The position numbers were made by a program, and so were the translations under genes. Below are positions 31,540 to 40,594 of a stretch of 64,000 nucleotides of DNA, in pieces; position 1 is the stretch's first letter; every line of letters begins with the position of its first letter. Under the pieces are notes generated by a model, which saw only the letters and a list, made by a program, of their open reading frames with translations, had not been told where the DNA came from and searched no databases. Source of the DNA: Hyphomonadaceae bacterium. Lineage in GTDB: Bacteria > Pseudomonadota > Alphaproteobacteria > Caulobacterales > Aquidulcibacteraceae. Where the stretch lies: assembly GCA_019753105.1 (NCBI GenBank), contig JAIELJ010000014.1, forward strand, positions 156,613-220,612, given 5' to 3'.

Positions 31540-32000
31540 CCGATTGGAAGCTTCCTTGGAACGCGTCATGTCTGTGCGGGCGCGTGACTATGCGCATCAG
31601 TGCGGCGCCGATGATCGCAATGGCGTGTCATTGTCGTGGTTGCCAGAAGCTAACGAGCGGGCCGTATTCGCTCTCGTTGATGTTTCCTGCTGCTGCGCTC
31701 GATGTGCAGGGCGAAACCGAGATCGGTGGCTTACATCGCGACGAGAGCGTCCATCACTTCTGCGCCCATTGTAAGAACTGGCTCTATACCTGCGGCATCG
31801 CTGGCGGCCAGTTCGTAAATTTCAGGGCGACCATGCTCGACGATGCGAGCTGGGTGATTCCGTACGTTGAATCTTATGTGTCGGAGAAACTGCCCGGCGT
31901 CGTCAGTGGTGCGCGCATCAGCTTCGATGAATTTCCGACCGCGGACCGATATCCCGAGCTGATGGCCGGCTTCGCAACAGCGGGTGCGAAGCCGCAATGA
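31536..32000 (+). CDS. GFA family (glutathione-dependent formaldehyde-activating-like) protein
   Basis: A 154-aa GFA-family zinc protein. Zinc-binding cysteines appear in CLCGRV (about 12-17), CHCRGCQ (about 31-37) and HFCAHCKNWLY (about 71-81), the full conserved pattern. Family members such as Gfa of Paracoccus promote condensation of formaldehyde with glutathione, though some homologues have been questioned as true catalysts. Placement between a formaldehyde dehydrogenase and S-formylglutathione hydrolase supports a role in glutathione-dependent formaldehyde clearance. ATGA overlaps at both ends. Confidence 0.82.
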   Translation: MTDWKLPWNASCLCGRVTMRISAAPMIAMACHCRGCQKLTSGPYSLSLMFPAAALDVQGETEIGGLHRDESVHHFCAHCKNWLYTCGIAGGQFVNFRATMLDDASWVIPYVESYVSEKLPGVVSGARISFDEFPTADRYPELMAGFATAGAKPQ

Positions 32001-32830
32001 GCATCGAAATCCGCGCACAACACCGCGTCCACGGCGGCACGCTCACTTACGCGCAGCATCAAAGCGCCGCCACCGGCACGCCGATGCGCTTCTCCGTCTT
32101 CACGCCGCCGGGCGAGGGGCCGTTTGCTTATTTGATTTGGCTTTCGGGGCTTACCTGCACGGAAGACAACTTCACCACCAAAGCCGGCGCCTATGGCGCG
32201 GCCGCGCTGCACAAGCTTGCCATCGTCGCGCCCGACACATCGCCGCGCGGCGAGGGCGTCGCCGATGATCCAGCTTATGATCTCGGCCAAGGCGCGGGCT
32301 TCTATATCGACGCAACGCAAGCGCCATGGGCGCCGCACTTCAAGATGCAGAGTTATGTCACGCGCGATTTGATCGCAGCAGTGGAAGGCGCGTTTCCTCT
32401 GCAAGCGAAGCGTTCGATCTTCGGCCACTCGATGGGCGGACATGGCGCGCTGACACTGGCGATGAAGCACCCGGCGCTGTTCAAAAGCGTTTCCGCTTTC
32501 GCGCCGATCGCATCGCCGACGCGCTGCCCGTGGGGCGAAAAGGCGTTCAGCGCTTATCTCGGAAGCGATCGCGAAACGTGGACGGCGCACGATGCGGCGC
32601 TGCTCATCGAAGCCGGCAGAGCAAAGCCGTTCGATGATATCCTCATGGATCAAGGCCTCGGCGATCAGTTCCTAGAGAACCAGCTGAAGCCTGGGCTGCT
32701 TGAAGCCGCCGCCGCGAAGGCGGGGCAAAAGCTGACGCTTCGCCGTCATGAAGGCTACGATCACTCGTACTTCTTCATGGCGACCTTTGTCGCCGACCAC
32801 GTCGCCTTCCACGCCGCGCGCTTGGCGTGA
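31997..32830 (+). CDS. fghA: S-formylglutathione hydrolase
   Basis: A 277-aa esterase-D-type alpha/beta-hydrolase. It has the WLSGLTCTEDNFTTKAG oxyanion region (about 49-65), the nucleophile elbow GHSMGGHGALTLAM (about 143-156), a catalytic Asp in DILMDQGLGDQFL and His in HEGYDHSYFF. It converts S-formylglutathione to formate and glutathione, completing the pathway opened by the dehydrogenase at the start of the operon. Its 3' end overlaps the convergent DUF2339 gene by 56 nt. Confidence 0.92.
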   Translation: MSIEIRAQHRVHGGTLTYAQHQSAATGTPMRFSVFTPPGEGPFAYLIWLSGLTCTEDNFTTKAGAYGAAALHKLAIVAPDTSPRGEGVADDPAYDLGQGAGFYIDATQAPWAPHFKMQSYVTRDLIAAVEGAFPLQAKRSIFGHSMGGHGALTLAMKHPALFKSVSAFAPIASPTRCPWGEKAFSAYLGSDRETWTAHDAALLIEAGRAKPFDDILMDQGLGDQFLENQLKPGLLEAAAAKAGQKLTLRRHEGYDHSYFFMATFVADHVAFHAARLA

Positions 32831-35800
32831 TGCTGAGCAAATCGCCACCGTCCGGCTTCGGGCGATAAGTGCGCGCAAGCCAAGCTACGCCCATCAACAC
32901 GACGGCGAGGCCGAGCATCGAGCCGAATTGAGCGATGCCGGTGAGGCGCGTGAGCGTGAGGTAAAACACGAACACCGTGGTGCCGAGCAGGATTGCAAGC
33001 CCGATCCATCGCAACAGTGCGTCGTTGCGTTGCATGCCGAGGCCGAACACCAAAGCGCCCAGCAGCGCCCAGGTCGCGGAGTATGACCACATCTCGGTGT
33101 CGATTGCAGGCGCCAAGCTCGTGTTGGCGCCGTGGAAGAGCCAGCGCACGAGGATGGTGGCGCCAATCAGCACGTGGCCGATCGCGACGATGATGGCGGT
33201 GCGCTCTAACCATTCTTGCGCGCGCGCGCGAGGTACGCGCATTGCGCCAAGGCTGAGCAACGCCGCGGCTGCGAATGATGCGAATGCTCCGATCGTTGGC
33301 GCTGTCGTGGCGAGCGCCGTGGGTTCCACGCCCCACCAAGGATTGAAGTAAAGCCAAAGCCCGAACGCCGTGTAGAGCAGCGCCGGCCAAACTGCCGTCG
33401 CCCAGATCGCTTGTAGATCATTGAGATATGCGCGCACGCTATCGCGACCAGGCGCGCGTGCTGTCAGCGCAGCGCCGGCCAAGACGAGCGCAAGCGGCCA
33501 AAGTGCGTGTCCAAAGCCTTCGAGGTCGACTGTCGGCAGTGATTCATCCATGCCGCCCGCTTGTGCGATCCAGCGAATAGCGGCGTGACCGAAGCTCCAC
33601 GCGAGAAGGGCGGCGAGCGAAGCCGCGGCGAAGCGCGCAGGGATGAGCTCGCGGGAGATCGAGAGCATGCGCCCCAAGAGAAGAGCGCCGCTCACGCCGA
33701 TTGCTTGCGTAAGCGTCGCTAACGCCGTTTCCAGCGCATCTGTTGAACCCGTATCGTGGATCCCCCAGATCGGATGGCGGGTGAGCAGCAAGATAACTCC
33801 GGCCATGATGACGCCGATCCACGCCGCAATCCGCATCACGCGGGAGAGATCGAGCGCCAGTGGGCCGTCGCCGTTCTTTGCTGCACGCCAGCGAGCGGCC
33901 GCGGCAATCGCAAGTGCAGCGCCAAGCCAAAGCAAACCGTAGCATTGCCCTTCGAGCAAGCCGACCGGCGCATCATGCATCTGCGCGCCATGGAAGCCGC
34001 GCCGGATCTGCATGGCCGCCCACAGGAACGCCATCAGCGCACCAGCGCCCACATAGAGGCGCGCCATCATGCGGTCGCGCGCGTAGAGGCGGTAGGATGC
34101 GGCGAACGCGAGCGCAGCGGGCGCGGCGAAGGCGAGAGTGAGCGTATCAAGAAGCGGCGGTCCGCTGACCGTGGCGTGCTGCAAACCCCACCACGGATTG
34201 CTCACCAGGCCGGCGGCGATCAGCGCGTAGAGAAAACCTGCGCCCATGAATGCATGACCACGCCAGCGGCTGATCAAGCCGAGTGTTTGCCCCGCGCGCG
34301 GCAACAGCACGTGCCCTGCCGCCATCAAGGCGAGCGCGCGCAACGCAGTCTCGCTGAGTTCGTCTAGCCCCGCGCCCGCGCCGCCTGCCGCAAACCACCG
34401 CAACAACAGGAAAGCCGCAACAACAAGGGCAATAACCGCGGCTGATGTCAGCGCCTCGCTCCACGGCGAGCGCTCTTCGTCGTCGGCGAGAAAATATCCA
34501 GCGGCGAACAGCAATGCGGCGGCAGCGGCGATGATGACGAGCGCGCCCCAGATCGGGATCGTTCCACTCAACGCTGCGCCTGCCAACGCCGGCGACAACG
34601 TATGACCAACGCTGATCGCGGCGGCGGTCAACGCAGCCGGCCGCAGAACGCGCCAGCCACGCCATGAATGGCCGACGGCGAGCATCAAGGCCGCGCCCGC
34701 ATGTGCGGCGGTGCGCGCGGCTGCGGGGACGGCGGATTCTATGCCCAGAAGAAGCAGCGCCACGCCCGCGCCCGCCCAAACGTCAATCGCGACATCGTTG
34801 CTGCTTTCGTCTGCTTCATCCTCCATGCGCCAAGCGGCGGCGAAGAGGAGAGCTGCGCCGGTGAGTAGCGCTGCCCAAGCGGCGAGCCCATGCCAATCGT
34901 CGCGTGTCGTGGCCGCGAGTGCTGTCAGCATTGCCGCGCCTATAGCGCCGCTTAGCGCAACGGGCGCGCGCCCACTACGCGAGGGCCGCGCAGTGAGCGT
35001 GCAGAGTACGATGGCGAAAGAGACCGCGAGGATGGTCGGATAAAGATCGGCGCCGAACGGTCCGAAGTGCGTACGAGCTTGCAGATAAAAGATGAACCCA
35101 AGCACGGCGCAGGCCACGGCAGCGACGAGCGCCCAGTAATGCGCGAGCCTTGCACGCACAGCATAGGAGGCGAGCGCGACGTGGAAGGCAGCGATCAGTG
35201 CGGGGCCGGCGACGCGTCCCGAGGGTAGCGGCACAGCGGCAAGCCAAACCCAGAGCAACAGTACGCTCGACACCGCAATTGCAGCACTTGGGCCGTACGC
35301 GCGCAGCTGGTCCCAGCCGAAGGGCTGATCTGGCGAGCGCGGAAGCGGCGGGCGCAGAGCAACAATCACAGCGCCAAAGCTTGCAGTGCTGAGTAGTGCG
35401 AGGGCGCGCTGAATATCATCCTCGCCGATGGCGTAGGCAAACCAGAAATACAATCCGAGCAGCGTCACCGCGCTGACCCAGGGCCAGCGTCGCAGATACG
35501 ACAAGCCGTAGCCCGTCAAAGCCATAACGCAGACGAACGACGTCAACGCAGGCGGCGGCCACGTCACGCCGCTTGCCAGAGCAGGCGCGAGCAGAGCCAT
35601 GATGATCGCGAGAATGCCGAGCGCTCGGCCGTGCAAGAACGAGAGGCCGATGAGGATCGCCGCGCAGAGCGCCAGCAGCAGCAAAGCAAGCGTCGCGTCG
35701 GCGTAGCCATAAAGCCCCTGCGCAGCCCATGAGGTTGCGTAGAGCGCGACCACGCCCGCGCCCGCGAGCATGGCAGCGACGAGCGGATGCCCAGGAGGCT

Positions 35801-36386
35801 TTGCGATCGAAACACGCCGCGCCCATTCGCTCGCGGCAATCAGCGCAAGGCCCAGCGCAACCGCGCAGACGAGCTGAACTTGCGGCGTGAACCAGGCCTG
35901 TTGCGCGGCGAACGACACCAAGAAGATCGCGCCGAGTGCAAAAGCTCCACCGGCGAGCCAAGCGAGACCGTTCTCCGCTAGCCATTGTTCGAAGCGCCGA
36001 TCCGGTTGTGCTTTGACGCGCGGCGGCGGCGCTGGACGCGCGGCTTCTGGAATGGGCGGCAGCGGCCGAGCGGCTTCGTCTTGATCATTCGATACGTCGG
36101 GCAGTGGCGTCTCGAGCAGGAGCGGTTCGCGCTCGTCTGGCGGAAGCGGTTGATCGAGAAGCAGCGGCTCAAGCTCAGGCGCGGGCGGCGCTGGTTCTGG
36201 CGGCGCACGCTCGGTGAGCAACAATTCCGGCAGCGGCGCAGGCGGTGGTTTCGGCGCAGCCGTCGCGATCGGCGCGAGCGCGTTCAGACGCAGCTCAAGC
36301 GTCGCAAGTCTGCGCTTCAGGGTTTCGATCGCCTGCGATTGCAATACGACCCAAACACCGAGGCCGACAATCAGCAGCCATTCCAT
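32775..36386 (-). CDS. DUF2339 polytopic membrane protein
   Basis: A 1203-aa protein with more than 20 hydrophobic spans, matching the DUF2339 (COG5373) family in length. The N-terminus (MEWLLIVGLGVWVVLQSQAIETLKRRLATLE) is a span plus a short coiled coil. A long Pro/Glu-rich linker follows (PAPPAPELEPLLLDQPLPPDEREPLLLE), then the membrane core begins near residue 130 with FEQWLAENGLAWLAGGAFALGAIFLVSFA. The ATG at 36386 opens this first span; the upstream 20 codons are basic and unlikely. Function unknown. The last 18 codons (SARRGRRRGRR..) are a basic tail reading antisense across fghA. Confidence 0.85.
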   Translation of the reverse strand: MEWLLIVGLGVWVVLQSQAIETLKRRLATLELRLNALAPIATAAPKPPPAPLPELLLTERAPPEPAPPAPELEPLLLDQPLPPDEREPLLLETPLPDVSNDQDEAARPLPPIPEAARPAPPPRVKAQPDRRFEQWLAENGLAWLAGGAFALGAIFLVSFAAQQAWFTPQVQLVCAVALGLALIAASEWARRVSIAKPPGHPLVAAMLAGAGVVALYATSWAAQGLYGYADATLALLLLALCAAILIGLSFLHGRALGILAIIMALLAPALASGVTWPPPALTSFVCVMALTGYGLSYLRRWPWVSAVTLLGLYFWFAYAIGEDDIQRALALLSTASFGAVIVALRPPLPRSPDQPFGWDQLRAYGPSAAIAVSSVLLLWVWLAAVPLPSGRVAGPALIAAFHVALASYAVRARLAHYWALVAAVACAVLGFIFYLQARTHFGPFGADLYPTILAVSFAIVLCTLTARPSRSGRAPVALSGAIGAAMLTALAATTRDDWHGLAAWAALLTGAALLFAAAWRMEDEADESSNDVAIDVWAGAGVALLLLGIESAVPAAARTAAHAGAALMLAVGHSWRGWRVLRPAALTAAAISVGHTLSPALAGAALSGTIPIWGALVIIAAAAALLFAAGYFLADDEERSPWSEALTSAAVIALVVAAFLLLRWFAAGGAGAGLDELSETALRALALMAAGHVLLPRAGQTLGLISRWRGHAFMGAGFLYALIAAGLVSNPWWGLQHATVSGPPLLDTLTLAFAAPAALAFAASYRLYARDRMMARLYVGAGALMAFLWAAMQIRRGFHGAQMHDAPVGLLEGQCYGLLWLGAALAIAAAARWRAAKNGDGPLALDLSRVMRIAAWIGVIMAGVILLLTRHPIWGIHDTGSTDALETALATLTQAIGVSGALLLGRMLSISRELIPARFAAASLAALLAWSFGHAAIRWIAQAGGMDESLPTVDLEGFGHALWPLALVLAGAALTARAPGRDSVRAYLNDLQAIWATAVWPALLYTAFGLWLYFNPWWGVEPTALATTAPTIGAFASFAAAALLSLGAMRVPRARAQEWLERTAIIVAIGHVLIGATILVRWLFHGANTSLAPAIDTEMWSYSATWALLGALVFGLGMQRNDALLRWIGLAILLGTTVFVFYLTLTRLTGIAQFGSMLGLAVVLMGVAWLARTYRPKPDGGDLLSITPSARRGRRRGRRQRSP

Positions 36387-36526
36387 ATTCGCGTCCGCCC
36401 CTCGCGGAAGGGCGGCAAAGGTCGTCGCTCGCGCACGCGGGCGCAAGAGCTTGCGTCGACCGGGGCGACGCGTTCCCCAACCAAGAGAGTTTACAGGCGC
36501 TCCAATCGCGTGCTCAAAGCGGCGCT

Positions 36527-37216
36527 ATGACTTTTGTTTTTGAACCGCCGCCGCCTGCCTCTGTCGCCATTGCAGGCAGCGATGCGCGTTTCCCGGTGCG
36601 GCGCATTTTCTGTGTCGGGCGAAACTACGCCGAGCACATCCGCGAAATGGGGAATGACCCGAACGAGCAACCGCTCTTCTTCACCAAGCCTGCGGATGCT
36701 GTTGTCGAGAATGGCGCTGCGATCCCGTATCCGCCGAATACCGCCGATTGGCATCACGAAGTCGAATTGGTCATCGCCATTGGCAAGGGTGGTGCGAGCA
36801 TCGAAGAGACGGCCGCTCTCGATCACATTTGGGGCTATGGCGTCGGCGTCGATCTCACGCTGCGTGACCGGCAGGCCGAAGCGAAAAAGGGCGGCAAGCC
36901 CTGGGATGTCGCCAAGGCGGCGGACAATGGCGCGCCGATCAGCGCGCTGACGCCTGTGCAGGTCTGCGGTCATTTGAGCGACGCGCGCATTTGGCTGAGC
37001 GTCAACGGCGAAACGCGGCAGGATGCGAACCTCAATCAAATGATCTGGCGAACGCCCGCCATCATCGCGTCGCTCTCGCGAAACTGGGCGTTGAAGCCGG
37101 GCGATCTGATCTTCACCGGTTCACCGGCCGGAGTCGGCCCGATACAGCGGGGCGATGCGATTACTTGCGGGGTCGAAGGCTTGAACGAACTCAGGTTTTC
37201 GGTGCTGCCCGCCTGA
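36527..37216 (+). CDS. Fumarylacetoacetate hydrolase-family protein
   Basis: A 229-aa single FAH domain: IFCVGRNYAEHIREMGN (about 24-40), FFTKPADAVVENG, WHHEVELVIAIGKGG with the HEVELV metal-binding signature (about 77-82), GYGVGVDLTLRDRQ with its metal-binding Asp, and the closing IFTGSPAGVGPIQRGD. Small FAH proteins include acylpyruvate hydrolases, oxaloacetate decarboxylases and isomerases; the ATG at 36527 gives a size like FAHD1/YcgM. Exact reaction is unknown. Divergent from the DUF2339 gene. No clear link to adjacent metalloprotease. Confidence 0.85.
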   Translation: MTFVFEPPPPASVAIAGSDARFPVRRIFCVGRNYAEHIREMGNDPNEQPLFFTKPADAVVENGAAIPYPPNTADWHHEVELVIAIGKGGASIEETAALDHIWGYGVGVDLTLRDRQAEAKKGGKPWDVAKAADNGAPISALTPVQVCGHLSDARIWLSVNGETRQDANLNQMIWRTPAIIASLSRNWALKPGDLIFTGSPAGVGPIQRGDAITCGVEGLNELRFSVLPA

Positions 37217-37331
37217 AAGGGTGCCTGAAAATCTCGCCAAGACTGCTATCGCAGCGCCGCAATCTGCGGCTATAGCGGCTATCACAAAGGCCGGCGAAGG
37301 ATTCGCATCGGCCCGTTTTGCGGGGGAATAC

Positions 37332-39593
37332 GTGCGTTCAGCTCTTTTCGCGGTAGCGCTTTTGGCTGTCTCCATGACGGCGTCGGCGCAGACCACCGGC
37401 GCCCAGAATTACACAGGTGAAGTCACGGCGGCCCAGCCGCGCGCAGTTTTTGAATTAGAGCTCCGCGCCGGCGAGCCGGTGACGCTGACGACGGCGTCGG
37501 CACGCACGACGTTCGACACAATTCTCACCCTGAACGGTCCGGATGGCCGCACGGTGGCGGAGAACGATGACACCGCAACAGCGCTGACCTCGCAGATCAT
37601 CCACGTTCCCACCCGGACGGGACGTCACAGAGCGATCGTCACCGGTTTCGGCGGCGCCACCGGCGCGTTCGAACTCATCGTCTCCAACGAAGTGGAGTTC
37701 GGCCTCTCGCACGCAGCGCGTGTTATCCGCCAGGAGCGTGTGACGCTCACGCGCCAGCGCCGTGAGCAAAGCTTCACGGTTGATCTGGCAGAGGACGAAA
37801 TTTTCGTCGGCTCGACCTTCGCACTCGCCGCCAACGTTGACCCGACTCTCTCGCTCGCGGATTCGAGCGGTGAGATTGTCGCTGCAAACGATGATCGTGG
37901 CGACGGCACACTCAATTCGCAGGTCATCTTTCAAGCGCCGCGCGCCGGCCGCTACCAGCTGACGGTGGGCACGTACGACAACACCGGCGGCGAGATGATT
38001 GTATCGCTGGCGATCGATCCGGAAGCGGACGCACCGTTCAATTTCTCCGCCATCGAAGGCACGCCGCTGGCGCGTCATGAAGGGTCGCTCAATGCCGAAC
38101 AGCCATCGCGCGATTACCCGCTGCGTCTGACGGCAGGGCAGACGATCCTTGTGCTCGCCGACACGACGGGTGGCGATCTCGATCCAGTCATTCGCTTGAG
38201 CGATGTGAACGGCGATCCGGTAGCCGCCAATGACGACCGCGGCGATGGCTCGCTCAACTCTGCTTTCGCTTACACTGCCGCGGCTACCGCGACATACACG
38301 CTGAACATCGAGCGCTATCGCCGCTCCGAGACGAGCGGCAATTATCTCTTGGTGATCACCAACGTTGATCGCTCGGTTGTCGATACGATCCAGGCGCTGG
38401 CCGAGGATGCGGTTTCGCTCAGCGGGCCGGAACTGACCCTCGAAACGCGCGACTTCCGCGTGCATTACACGCTGGAAGGCGTCGATGCGACGACGACGGA
38501 GTACGCACAAGCAACTGCAGACACGCTGCAAGAAATGTTCGAAGTCCAAGTCCGCCAAATCGGTTGGGCTGAACCAATCCGCGATCCAGACGGACGCTAT
38601 CGCGCCTACGTCGCCGATGCGTTGGGCTCGATGGGCTACACCAAGGGCGTGCAGATGGTGTTCGACAATCCGAACACGTCAGGCGTCCGCGAACGCGCGG
38701 CCGTGCGCACGGTGTTTGTCGTCGATAACGGCTTTGTCGGCATGAACCGCACGGAATCGCCGATAAGCTTGATGCGCGCGACCGCGACGCACGAGTTCAA
38801 CCACGTCATCCAATTCGGTTATGACGGCGAAGAGCCGCTGAACTGGCTCTATGAGGCCACTGCGTCATGGACGGAAACGACGACCGTCGGTTCGGATCAA
38901 GACGCGACCAATTACACCGAGACTGATTTCGCATCGCCGCAGCGCTGCTGGACAACGCTTGAGTCCGGCTTCGACTACTCTCAGTGGACGCTGCTGCAGT
39001 CGATCGCCGATGTGCACGGTGACGGCATTGTGGTGCGCATGTGGGAAAATGCCGTCCGCTACGATGGCTTCGAAGTGATGTCGCGCACTCTATCGGGCGT
39101 TGGCACGGACATCCCGTCGGCGCTGTCGCGCTGGCGCGCGCAGAACTACGCGCGCGACTATGACCTGGCGCCGGTTTTCCCGCGTGCTGTGCGCGAGCAA
39201 GCCATACTTTCGCGCCAGGGCGAGTGGTCGACGAAGGACGGCCCTGAGCAACTGGGCGCTCATTATCTGGGCTTCGGTCAGAACCTGCGTGGCACGTACA
39301 CGATTTCGCTGTCGGGTGACGACGATCTCGAACTCTTGGGTTTGGGCGTGCGCAATGGCGAAGTTCAGGTCTTCCGGCTTGGCCGTGGCGGCGCCTTCAA
39401 TGTTGGCGCCTTCGAGCACGCGGCTCTGATGGTGTTCAACCGCGCGGTGCCGAGCGAGCCGGGCGCGTGCAGCGCCTCTGGCCGCTATCGCATCAATGTG
39501 TCGGAAACGACCGACGCGATGGCCGCGCCGCAGACGCGCTTCAGCGCGCGTCACTTCCAGGCGCTGCGCCGCGAACCGTCGCAGCGCAACTAA
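37332..39593 (+). CDS. Secreted putative zinc metalloprotease with PPC-like repeats
   Basis: A 753-aa exported protein. GTG start with a signal peptide (RSALFAVALLAVSMTASAQ) cleaved near residue 20. Three tandem beta-sandwich repeats of PPC type follow (about 25-118, 135-220, 245-350); two carry the near-identical AANDDRGDGxLNS. The catalytic part has the zincin motif HEFNH at residues 487-491, with YEATASWTE (about 505) offering the gluzincin Glu. The arrangement resembles MXAN_6640-type putative metalloproteases. TAA stop overlaps the convergent DUF2891 TAG stop in CTAA. Confidence 0.75.
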   Translation: MRSALFAVALLAVSMTASAQTTGAQNYTGEVTAAQPRAVFELELRAGEPVTLTTASARTTFDTILTLNGPDGRTVAENDDTATALTSQIIHVPTRTGRHRAIVTGFGGATGAFELIVSNEVEFGLSHAARVIRQERVTLTRQRREQSFTVDLAEDEIFVGSTFALAANVDPTLSLADSSGEIVAANDDRGDGTLNSQVIFQAPRAGRYQLTVGTYDNTGGEMIVSLAIDPEADAPFNFSAIEGTPLARHEGSLNAEQPSRDYPLRLTAGQTILVLADTTGGDLDPVIRLSDVNGDPVAANDDRGDGSLNSAFAYTAAATATYTLNIERYRRSETSGNYLLVITNVDRSVVDTIQALAEDAVSLSGPELTLETRDFRVHYTLEGVDATTTEYAQATADTLQEMFEVQVRQIGWAEPIRDPDGRYRAYVADALGSMGYTKGVQMVFDNPNTSGVRERAAVRTVFVVDNGFVGMNRTESPISLMRATATHEFNHVIQFGYDGEEPLNWLYEATASWTETTTVGSDQDATNYTETDFASPQRCWTTLESGFDYSQWTLLQSIADVHGDGIVVRMWENAVRYDGFEVMSRTLSGVGTDIPSALSRWRAQNYARDYDLAPVFPRAVREQAILSRQGEWSTKDGPEQLGAHYLGFGQNLRGTYTISLSGDDDLELLGLGVRNGEVQVFRLGRGGAFNVGAFEHAALMVFNRAVPSEPGACSASGRYRINVSETTDAMAAPQTRFSARHFQALRREPSQRN

Positions 39594-40594
39594 GCTTCGA
39601 GCGCAAGCAGCGCGAACGTCGCCAACCAATGCTCGCCCATGTAGTCACCGGCTACATGGGCGAGACTTGCGTTGATGTGTGCATCCGCCGCCGTGCGGCC
39701 GCGTAGCGCGACGGGATCGCGTTCGTCCAATGCACGCGCGATCGAGCGCCAGCACCAGGCGCGCGAAAAGTTCAGCCCATCGAGATGCGCGATCTTGCCA
39801 TCGGTGCGGTCACTGACACGTGCCGGCGTGAAGAGCGAGGCAGGCGCGGCGTCGTGCGCGTTGGGCAAGAAGTCTGCGAACCACGCACGAAACGCCGCCG
39901 GCGCCATGAAGCGGCGCATGCATTCGGCCTCCATGAGCGTTGGCGAGAGAAAGTCGTCCTGGCTCGGCTCCCAAGCCTGCGCGCCGCGATCTTCGCCGAA
40001 CCACGCGAACACCTTGTCACGCATGAGCGCGAAAAGTTCGCCATCGTTCGGCTCGGCGTAATCCGCGCTAAGGCGGAGCGCGAACGCCATCGATGAGTGT
40101 ACGCCGGTGCGAATGGGATAGTCGCAAAGGGGCAGAAACGCGCGAAAGCGCGCTGCGAACATCTCAGCGAGCGGGCGTAGTGTTTCCGCGGCGCGCGCGC
40201 CGGCGCCGTCCGTGTGCTGCTCAAGCTCAGCCTGCAGCGCGAGCAGCCAGCCCCAGCCGTACGGCCGCTCGAACCCACGCGAGGCCGGGCGCTCAAGGTA
40301 AGCGCATTCCGCCGCGACATTCGCCGCATTGATCCGTTCGTCGAACAGCGCCGCGATCTCGCGCGCTTGTTCTAAGTCCGGATAGCGCCGCATCACGCGC
40401 GCCAGCAGCCAGTAGCCATGAACACACGAGTGCCAATCGTAACTACCAAAAAAGATCGGATGCAAAGCGCGAGGCCCTTGCACCTCGGTCGCATCCGCCA
40501 TGACGTGATCGAGTTTGTTCGGATACTCGCGGCCGACATGCGCGAGGGCGAGTGCTGCAAACTTTTCTGCGATGTCTTTGGTGAGCGTGGTCAT
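39590..40594 (-). CDS. DUF2891 protein
   Basis: A 334-aa soluble protein of the DUF2891 family. Typical blocks are ALHPIFFGSYDWHSCVHGYWLLARVM (about 44-69), RPYGWGWLLALQAELEQH, CDYPIRTGVHSSMAFALRLS, DFLSPTLMEAECMRRFM and GLNFSRAWCWRSIARAL. The many helical hairpin segments with conserved W/H/D suggest an alpha/alpha-barrel, as in carbohydrate-active enzymes; no catalytic role is established. The ATG at 40594 overlaps the DUF979 stop (ATGA); earlier in-frame sequence lies in that gene and is rejected. Last gene of the 5-oxoprolinase unit. Confidence 0.8.
   Translation of the reverse strand: MTTLTKDIAEKFAALALAHVGREYPNKLDHVMADATEVQGPRALHPIFFGSYDWHSCVHGYWLLARVMRRYPDLEQAREIAALFDERINAANVAAECAYLERPASRGFERPYGWGWLLALQAELEQHTDGAGARAAETLRPLAEMFAARFRAFLPLCDYPIRTGVHSSMAFALRLSADYAEPNDGELFALMRDKVFAWFGEDRGAQAWEPSQDDFLSPTLMEAECMRRFMAPAAFRAWFADFLPNAHDAAPASLFTPARVSDRTDGKIAHLDGLNFSRAWCWRSIARALDERDPVALRGRTAADAHINASLAHVAGDYMGEHWLATFALLALEA

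Noticed and set aside
36245..36526. Long N-terminal extension of the FAH-family protein
   Set aside because: Runs antisense through the DUF2339 start; the ATG at 36527 begins exactly where the family fold begins.
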